A DNA stretch of 5,097 nucleotides from assembly GCA_964535295.1 (NCBI GenBank), contig CAZHUW010000225.1, positions 1 through 5,097 on the forward strand. The letters are read 5' to 3'. Below the pieces are notes generated by a model. The model searched no databases. It was not told the origin of the DNA and worked only from the letters and a program-made list of their open reading frames with translations. The number at the start of each line of letters is the position of its first letter. Position 1 is the stretch's first letter. Both the position numbers and the translations under genes were made by a program. The stretch comes from SB21 sp964535295 (GTDB lineage: Bacteria; CLD3; SB21). This document shows positions 1-5,097 of this stretch, in pieces.

Positions 1-460
1 ACGTGGGGTGTATAAGGATATGTCAAATACTTCAAAAGACTTTTGGTCACTGATGATCGGATTCAATGTTCCGATTGCATTTTGGTCTAAGAATAGATAT
101 CAAGGTAAGGTACATGAATTTGGCCAGCATGTTAATCACGCGGAAATGGAATATCAGGATACAAAAAATATGATAGAAAATAATATTCAAAATGCCCTGG
201 TGAACATGGAGTCCGCGCAAATGCAGGCAGAGGAAATCAAGCTGCATCTTATTCCTCAGGCAGAAGCCACATTGGCCGCAACGCTGGCGTCATATCAATC
301 GGGTAAAACCTCATTCATTATGGTATTGGATAGCTACCGGATGTTACTGATGGCGAAACTGGAATATTCCATGAATATCATGAATACAGCGCTCAGTGAA
401 GCGCAGCTTGAACAGGCTGTGGGCCTGAGTATGAACGAGATTAAGGAACGGCTCAATTAA
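1..460 (+). CDS. TolC-family outer-membrane efflux channel protein, C-terminal part (CusC-like role)
   Basis: The frame is open from base 2 to the TAA at 458-460, giving 152 residues; the N-terminal part lies upstream of the window. The GTG at base 8 is just an in-frame codon, not a believable start, because the fragment begins in the middle of a family domain. Seen: a short stretch typical of the membrane beta-barrel part (residues 18-28, with the VPIAFW segment), then two long amphipathic helices (about 38-80 and 103-140). They are joined by the family-typical turn with PQAEATL, a SYQSGK segment and a VLDSYR segment, ending in LEQAVG. These are hallmarks of the second OEP repeat of TolC/CusC proteins, which form a trimeric outer-membrane channel with a periplasmic helical tunnel. 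The pump gene follows after 21 bases, so this is probably the exit duct of the same machine. The fragment is methionine-rich (12 of 152 residues), which is unusual. The specific name cusC is not assigned because the TolC family is diverse and most of the protein is missing. Confidence 0.88.
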   Translation, partial: RGVYKDMSNTSKDFWSLMIGFNVPIAFWSKNRYQGKVHEFGQHVNHAEMEYQDTKNMIENNIQNALVNMESAQMQAEEIKLHLIPQAEATLAATLASYQSGKTSFIMVLDSYRMLLMAKLEYSMNIMNTALSEAQLEQAVGLSMNEIKERLN

Positions 461-468
461 AGTGAGTC

Positions 469-473
469 AGGAG
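469..473 (+). promoter_or_regulatory. Ribosome binding site of the pump gene
   Basis: AGGAG lies 8 bases before the ATG at 482 and fixes that start. It sits in the 21-base gap after the channel gene's stop codon, which leaves no room for a separate promoter, so the two genes are very likely co-transcribed. Confidence 0.8.
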
Positions 474-481
474 TAATTATT

Positions 482-3400
482 ATGATAGAGAAAATTATAG
501 ATTGGAGTTCAAAAAATAGGCTCATAGTGCTATTTGCTTATGTGATCCTAACCGGCTACGGCATCTATTCGGTTATCCATTTGCCTGTGGATGCCATTCC
601 GGATCTATCGGAAAATCAGGTTATTATTTTTACCGAATGGATGGGCCGTTCACCTCAAATTGTAGAATCGCAACTGACATTTCCGATAGTGTCTTCTTTG
701 CAGGGACTACCGGATGTCAAAGCGGTGAGAGCGGCTTCGATGTTTGGTATGTCTTTCGTATTTGTGATTTTTGAAGACAATACGGACGTTTATTTTGCCC
801 GAACGCGCGTACTGGAGCGCTTGAGCACTGTGCGCGCAAACCTTCCGGCCGGCGTCACCTCTGCTCTGGGGCCGGATGGAACCGGCGTGGGGCATGTGTT
901 TTGGTACACGGTGGAAGGACAGGGATACGACTTAGGAACGCTGCGTGCGGTTCAAGATTGGTATATTCGATATAAACTGGCTTCGGTTGAAGGTGTCGCC
1001 GAGGTTGCCAGTATAGGAGGTTTTGTAAAACAATACCAGGTTGATATCAATCCGGTTCAGTTAAGAGCATACAACATTTCAATATCAGAAGTAGTCAATG
1101 CGATTCAACGAAGTAATAATGAAGTAGGCGGCAAGATCATCGAGTCAAATGATGCGGAGTATTTTGTGAGAGGTCAGGGATATATTCAATCGGTTGATGA
1201 CATCGGTAATTCGCTTATAAGAACTGCGTCTAACGGAGTTCCCGTCTTAATCAGGCATGTTGCCACCGTGCAGATCGGCGGAGATATCCGCCGGGGCTCG
1301 TTGGAAAAGGATGGAAAAGGGCAAGTTGTTGGCGGAATTATTGTCATGCGAAACGGTGAAAATGCCAAAACGGTTATCGATCGCGTGAAAGAAAAAATTA
1401 ATGAGATTTCACCGGGGCTTCCAACCGGAGTTCAAATCATTCCATCATATGACCGCAGCACTCTTATTCGGGACGCTATCGGGACTCTTGAACGTGCATT
1501 GCTTGAGGCGGCTATAACCGTTTCCATCATGGTAGCCATATTTCTTCTCCACTTCAGAAGTATTTTGCGAATTATTATCGAGATTCCCGTGTCGGTTTTA
1601 CTGTCTTTTATTTTAATGCGGATTTTTGGAATCACATCCAACATCATGAGTCTCGGCGGTATCATTTTGGCTATAGGAGTGATCGTTGATGCATCGATCG
1701 TCATGGTGGAAAATGCATACAGGAACATTGCGCATGCCATTGCAGAAAAGGGGCATTTAAGTTCCGAAGAATATAGATCTATTTCGATTTCATCTGCAAA
1801 GCAGGTTGGGCGTGCTATATTCTTTTCAGAATTGATCATCTTAGTATCGTTCCTTCCGGTTTTTTTGTTGACCGGGCAGGAAGGAAAACTATTTACCCCA
1901 TTGGCATTTACAAAAACATTTGTAATGATTGCTTCGGCAGTGGTTGTTATCACATTAATTCCAGTCTTGATGACATTGCTGATGCAGGGTAAATTTAGGC
2001 CAGAAAAACAAAACCCTGTCACAGGTTTTTTCATTTGGATATATGAACCGATTATTCATTGGGTATTAAAATATCGCAAGACCACAATTGCCATTAACAT
2101 TTTGGCGCTGGTCATTACAGTACCGATGATCCTGAGAACGGGTTCGGAATTTATGCCGCCATTAGATGAAGGCTCCATATTGTATATGCCGGTAACACTG
2201 CCCAACGCATCGATCACGGAAGTCAATCGCGTTTTACAATTGCAGGATCAGATCATTCATACGGTTCCGGAAGTTCATCACGTCCTCGGTAAAGCCGGCC
2301 GTGCAGAAACAGCGACCGACAACGCCCCGCTCAGCATGATCGAAACGATTATTGTTCTAAAGCCGAAGGAAGAATGGCGGCCAGGCATTACTAAGAAAGA
2401 CATTATCGCAGAACTGGATCAAAAACTGCAAATACCGGGAGTGCGTAACGGGTGGACCCAGCCGATCATCAATCGAATCAACATGCTCTCAACGGGAGTT
2501 CGTACCGACATTGGGTTTAAGATATTCGGTGATAATCTGGATACGCTTGAATACTATGCTATAAAGGCTGAACAATTGCTCAAAACAGTCGAAGGAGCCG
2601 CCGATGTCGTCGCTGAAAGAGTTCAAAACGGGTATTATCTTGATATTGAACTCAAACGTGAAGCGGCGGCGCGTTACGGCGTCAATATAGCAGACATTCA
2701 GGACGTCATTGAGACGGCCATTGGCGGACAAAATCTTGGTATTGTATTGCAGGACAGAATGAGATTTCCTATTCGGATGAGATACGAACGAGAAATTCGT
2801 GATGATATTGAAGAACTAAAGAGTCTCATAATTCCCGTTAATGCTTCGGGTGGAATGAATGTAACCGTCGGAATGGGCTCAAGTGGTTATGCGTCGCAAG
2901 GCATGGGAAACCGTGCCATCGGTTCTTCATCCGGAATGCAGAATGCTGGTACCAATAAGGCTAATGAATCGACAACAACAAGCGGATTTTCACTCACCGC
3001 TTCATCAAGTGATTCAAAGGTGTATCTTCCGCTTTCATATTTAGCGGATATAAATGTTCTGACCGGGCCGCCGATGATAAATAGTGAAAACGGCATGTTA
3101 CGATCTATTGTGTTCATGAACACACGCGGCCGTGATATGGGCAGCGTAATGGAAGATGCAAAGAAAATAATTGCCGGTAATTTAGAACTTCCGACCGGAT
3201 ATACGTACACATGGAGCGGGCAATATGAACACAAAGTGCGAGCTCAAAGAACATTGGCCATAATTATGCCGGTTGTCTTTTTGCTGATATTCTTCCTTCT
3301 GTATTTTACTCTGCGTGATTATAAAGAAGCAGGTGTCGTCATGCTGTCAGTTCCTTTTGCGTTAATCGGCGGCATGTATATGATCTATATTTTTGGTTAT

Positions 3401-3832
3401 AATTTTTCGGTTGCAGTCTGGGTGGGATTTATCGCACTGTACGGAATTGCCACAGAAACCGGTGTGATCATGGTAGTCTATTTGCATGAAGCTTTGGACC
3501 GGCGTATTCGTGATCATGAAAAAGGACTGAGAGGCCCCGTTACAACCAAAGATATTTACGACGCGACTGTGGAAGGTTCGGTTCTTCGTCTTCGTCCCAA
3601 ACTCATGACCGTGGGTACAGCCATGATAGGTCTTATTCCTGTTATGTGGGCAACCGGTGCCGGATCGGATGTCATGAAGCCCCTGACGGCGCCGATGATC
3701 GGGGGATTGTTCACTTCAGCAGTTCATGTTCTTGTTGTCACACCGATCCTCTTTGCGATCATGAAGGAACGTACGTTAAAAAAGGGGAAACTCGAAAAAT
3801 CTAAAATGGCTGACTGGATGCGGGAAGGATGA
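482..3832 (+). CDS. cusA: Cu(I)/Ag(I) efflux RND pump, CusA type (HME-RND family)
   Basis: Complete inner-membrane proton-driven metal exporter of 1116 residues (E. coli CusA has 1047). The start is fixed by AGGAG at 469-473 and by the family-typical opening MIEKIIDWSSKNRLIV. Twelve membrane segments can be placed: about 14-32, 340-357, 364-385, 389-411, 445-463, 480-501, 535-551, 925-944, 950-971, 976-1000, 1041-1056 and 1072-1094. Large periplasmic regions lie after segments 1 and 7. Aligned from memory to E. coli CusA, the substrate-site methionines M573, M623 and M672 correspond to M569 (in ILYMPVTLP), M619 (in APLSMIET) and M668 (in NRINMLSTG). This argues for Cu(I)/Ag(I) rather than Co/Zn/Cd. 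The proton-relay residues D405, E939 and K984 match D403 (VDASIVMVEN), E992 and K1040 (RLRPK). Odd points: a net insertion of about 57 residues near 788-846, rich in Gly/Ser/Met, and non-Met residues at the M271, M755 and M403 positions. The reading frame is intact. Probably co-transcribed with the channel and adaptor genes. Confidence 0.96.
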   Translation: MIEKIIDWSSKNRLIVLFAYVILTGYGIYSVIHLPVDAIPDLSENQVIIFTEWMGRSPQIVESQLTFPIVSSLQGLPDVKAVRAASMFGMSFVFVIFEDNTDVYFARTRVLERLSTVRANLPAGVTSALGPDGTGVGHVFWYTVEGQGYDLGTLRAVQDWYIRYKLASVEGVAEVASIGGFVKQYQVDINPVQLRAYNISISEVVNAIQRSNNEVGGKIIESNDAEYFVRGQGYIQSVDDIGNSLIRTASNGVPVLIRHVATVQIGGDIRRGSLEKDGKGQVVGGIIVMRNGENAKTVIDRVKEKINEISPGLPTGVQIIPSYDRSTLIRDAIGTLERALLEAAITVSIMVAIFLLHFRSILRIIIEIPVSVLLSFILMRIFGITSNIMSLGGIILAIGVIVDASIVMVENAYRNIAHAIAEKGHLSSEEYRSISISSAKQVGRAIFFSELIILVSFLPVFLLTGQEGKLFTPLAFTKTFVMIASAVVVITLIPVLMTLLMQGKFRPEKQNPVTGFFIWIYEPIIHWVLKYRKTTIAINILALVITVPMILRTGSEFMPPLDEGSILYMPVTLPNASITEVNRVLQLQDQIIHTVPEVHHVLGKAGRAETATDNAPLSMIETIIVLKPKEEWRPGITKKDIIAELDQKLQIPGVRNGWTQPIINRINMLSTGVRTDIGFKIFGDNLDTLEYYAIKAEQLLKTVEGAADVVAERVQNGYYLDIELKREAAARYGVNIADIQDVIETAIGGQNLGIVLQDRMRFPIRMRYEREIRDDIEELKSLIIPVNASGGMNVTVGMGSSGYASQGMGNRAIGSSSGMQNAGTNKANESTTTSGFSLTASSSDSKVYLPLSYLADINVLTGPPMINSENGMLRSIVFMNTRGRDMGSVMEDAKKIIAGNLELPTGYTYTWSGQYEHKVRAQRTLAIIMPVVFLLIFFLLYFTLRDYKEAGVVMLSVPFALIGGMYMIYIFGYNFSVAVWVGFIALYGIATETGVIMVVYLHEALDRRIRDHEKGLRGPVTTKDIYDATVEGSVLRLRPKLMTVGTAMIGLIPVMWATGAGSDVMKPLTAPMIGGLFTSAVHVLVVTPILFAIMKERTLKKGKLEKSKMADWMREG
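2843..3019 (+). other. Gly/Ser/Met-rich insertion within the pump (residues about 788-846)
   Basis: Compared with E. coli CusA (recalled sequence), the short link between the LIIPV strand and the YLPLSYLADI strand is extended by about 57 residues. The offset of conserved residues changes from -4 (M668 against M672) to +53 (E992 against E939), which matches this length. The segment has little predicted structure. It contains four Gly-Met pairs (M792, M798, M808, M819) in loose repeats of 10-11 residues (GMGSSGYASQ, GMGNRAIGSSS, GMQNAGTNKA), followed by a Thr/Ser/Asn-rich stretch. By homology it should lie in the periplasm, at the end of the docking part of the second periplasmic half. The frame is maintained and no stop occurs, so it is part of the protein. 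Confidence 0.75.
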
Positions 3833-3835
3833 AGA

Positions 3836-3863
3836 ATTGACGATTGTCGATTGATGATTTATC
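3836..3863 (+). repeat. Degenerate 7-base tandem repeat between pump and adaptor genes
   Basis: Four consecutive units are seen: ATTGACG (3836-3842), ATTGTCG (3843-3849), ATTGATG (3850-3856) and ATTTATC (3857-3863). After one extra base, ATTAAAT could be a decayed fifth unit. The repeat begins three bases after the pump's stop codon and ends before the adaptor's ribosome binding site. It fills about half of the 59-base gap. Short heptamer arrays in intergenic DNA are known from cyanobacteria and other genomes. Here a role is not evident, and four imperfect units could also be chance in AT-rich spacer. Confidence 0.55.
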
Positions 3864-3879
3864 GATTAAATGTTTTAAT

Positions 3880-3885
3880 GGAGGT
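3880..3885 (+). promoter_or_regulatory. Ribosome binding site of the adaptor gene
   Basis: GGAGGT, a nearly perfect Shine-Dalgarno sequence, lies 6 bases before the ATG at 3892. It selects this start, and the lipoprotein signal that begins at this codon agrees with it. Confidence 0.82.
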
Positions 3886-3891
3886 ATTTAT

Positions 3892-5097
3892 ATGAAATAT
3901 GTTTTGGGTTTAGCAGCACTAATGTTATTGGGGATTGCCGGATGTACAAAGAAAGAGGCGACTAATAACGCTAACGAGAAAACAAAAGAAATCTATTACT
4001 GTACGATGCATCCTGAAGTAACATCGGATAAGCCGGGGGTTTGCCCGATCTGCAATATGGATATGGTTAAAAAAGTAGAGAATGTAACGGGAGACATGCC
4101 GGGAATGCTTAATCTAAGCGTTCAAAAACAAGTTCTCGCTAATGTATCTACCGTTCAGATTCAATCGGAACCGTTTGTCAAAGAGCTCGTGTCTTACAGC
4201 TATCTCGATTTTGCCGAAGAGAATAGGAAGCTTATTTCCGCTCGGTTTAACGGGCGAGTGGAAAAATTATTTGTTGATAAAACCGGGGATTACGTAAGCC
4301 GTGGGCAGCCATTGTTTGAGATCTACAGTCCGGATTTGGTTGCCGCCCAGAACGAATATCTGATTGCACTCGAAAACACAGCATCAACTCGAAAAGCATC
4401 ATTTAATGATGCAACCGCTAGTAATAACTCTTTGATCAAATCATCACGAAAACGGCTTGAGTTATATGGGTTGACGCATGAACAAATTACTAAACTCGAT
4501 TCGAGCCGTGAGATCCAATACACTATGACATATTATTCGCCTATTAGCGGAACTGTTATCGAAAAGAAGATTCAAGAAGGTGCTTATGTAAATGAGGGCA
4601 CGCTTCTTTACGATATTGCCGATATGTCTACTCTATGGGGTATAGCTGAAATATATGAGAAAGACTTGTCATTAGTTAGAGTCGGTGCAAAAGTAAAGCT
4701 TCGGCTTCCGGCATATCCTGATGAGACGTTTGGAGGGATGGTAAATTTCATTTATCCCGTGGTTAACTCTCAAACACGTACTGTGAAAGTTCGGGTTCAA
4801 TTTTCTAATGCGAACCAAAAACTGAAGCCGCAGATGTATGGTGAAATTGTTATTCAGCAGAATCTTGGAAAACATCTGTTGGTCTCTCAGGATGCGGTCT
4901 TATTTACGGGAAAACGTCGGATTGTCTGGGTGAAAACTGCAGAAAACCAGTTCGAATCAAAAGAAGTAACTCTGGGCATTAAGAATGACGGGAAATATCA
5001 AGTGTTATCCGGCTTAAGAGAAGGTGATGAAGTAGCGGTAACCGGAGGATTCTTAATAGACTCCGAAAGCCAGCTTCGCAGCGGTAAGACAACGGGG
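3892..5097 (+). CDS. cusB: Cu/Ag efflux periplasmic adaptor lipoprotein, CusB type, with N-terminal heavy-metal-binding domain (3' end missing)
   Basis: The frame is open for 402 codons to the window edge with no stop, so the C-terminus is missing. E. coli CusB has 407 residues and the family-typical FLIDSESQL is already present at 387-395, so either a short tail or one extra small domain remains. It is the membrane-fusion subunit linking pump and channel, and it is thought to pass metal to the pump. Domains: lipoprotein signal 1-18 with lipobox IAGC (acylated C18); a heavy-metal-binding domain at 35-61 with C37, H40, C51 and C54 (YYCTMHPEV, then KPGVCPICNM); a first barrel and lipoyl half at about 88-148 (ARFNGRVEKLFV, then GDYVSRGQPLFEIYSPDL); a helical hairpin at about 149-205; the second lipoyl half at 214-244 (YYSPISGTVIEKK, EGAYVNEGTLLYDIAD); a beta-barrel at about 247-325 (LWGIAEIYEKD); and a membrane-proximal domain after about 330. 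Within the metal-binding motif, T38 and N55 stand where Pro and Gly are usual. The ATG is set by GGAGGT at 3880-3885. Likely in the same operon as the pump. Confidence 0.94.
   Translation, partial: MKYVLGLAALMLLGIAGCTKKEATNNANEKTKEIYYCTMHPEVTSDKPGVCPICNMDMVKKVENVTGDMPGMLNLSVQKQVLANVSTVQIQSEPFVKELVSYSYLDFAEENRKLISARFNGRVEKLFVDKTGDYVSRGQPLFEIYSPDLVAAQNEYLIALENTASTRKASFNDATASNNSLIKSSRKRLELYGLTHEQITKLDSSREIQYTMTYYSPISGTVIEKKIQEGAYVNEGTLLYDIADMSTLWGIAEIYEKDLSLVRVGAKVKLRLPAYPDETFGGMVNFIYPVVNSQTRTVKVRVQFSNANQKLKPQMYGEIVIQQNLGKHLLVSQDAVLFTGKRRIVWVKTAENQFESKEVTLGIKNDGKYQVLSGLREGDEVAVTGGFLIDSESQLRSGKTTG

Noticed and set aside
8..10. GTG as the start of a small complete gene at the left edge
   Set aside because: The frame stays open to the window edge and the protein content is the C-terminal half of a TolC-family protein, so this is a truncated view of a longer gene.
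1432..2034. A 200-codon open frame on the minus strand inside the pump gene
   Set aside because: It lies fully antisense to well-conserved CusA membrane segments, and its translation has low-complexity features without a recognisable domain. It is a shadow of the real gene.
482..3832. Assignment of the pump to the Co/Zn/Cd exporters (CzcA)
   Set aside because: The three substrate-site methionines and the surrounding LYMP, PLSMIET and NRINMLSTG motifs are those of the Cu(I)/Ag(I) group.
3847..3865. Inverted repeat TCGAT / ATCGA in the spacer as a terminator
   Set aside because: The stem is only 5 base pairs with a 9-base loop and no T-run follows, so it cannot be supported as a terminator. 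It arises from the repeat units.
3837..3879. Possible sigma70-like promoter before the adaptor gene (TTGACG or TTGATG with TATCGA or TTTAAT 17 bases downstream)
   Set aside because: The TTGA-like boxes come from the heptamer repeat. The first pair has a poor -10 box. The second would start transcription at about 3886, downstream of the ribosome binding site, giving a message without it.

Overview
The window carries three consecutive plus-strand genes that together encode a tripartite heavy-metal efflux machine of the Cus (Cu(I)/Ag(I)) type. It starts inside the first gene and ends inside the third. No RNA gene, insertion sequence, CRISPR array or minus-strand gene is supported.

Layout: (1) 1-460 is the C-terminal 152 residues of a TolC-family outer-membrane channel protein. 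(2) 482-3832 is a complete 1116-residue CusA-type RND pump. It has all three methionines of the substrate site and the Asp/Glu/Lys proton relay expected from E. coli CusA. It also has an extra segment of about 57 residues, rich in Gly, Ser and Met, in its second periplasmic half. (3) 3892-5097 is a CusB-type periplasmic adaptor, open at the window edge. It begins with a lipoprotein signal and a small Cys/His heavy-metal-binding domain. The first two genes are 21 bases apart. The last two are separated by 59 bases that include a degenerate 7-base tandem repeat. Close spacing, shared strand and good ribosome binding sites suggest one operon in the order channel - pump - adaptor. E. coli uses a different order (cusCFBA).

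How the parts work together (from family knowledge): the adaptor is anchored to a membrane by its lipid, captures Cu(I) or Ag(I) and bridges pump and channel. The proton-driven pump moves metal from the periplasm or cytoplasm into the channel, which releases it outside the cell.

Organism: an outer-membrane protein and a periplasmic adaptor imply a Gram-negative (diderm) bacterium. The lipoprotein adaptor with an N-terminal metal-binding domain, moderate-to-low GC, and heptameric intergenic repeats would suit the Bacteroidota/FCB group, but this is a low-confidence guess.

The system itself is known. The points most worth a second look are the methionine-bearing insertion in the pump, the loss of the methionine pair that lies near the exit side of the E. 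coli pump, and a regularly spaced methionine stripe in the last long helix of the channel protein.
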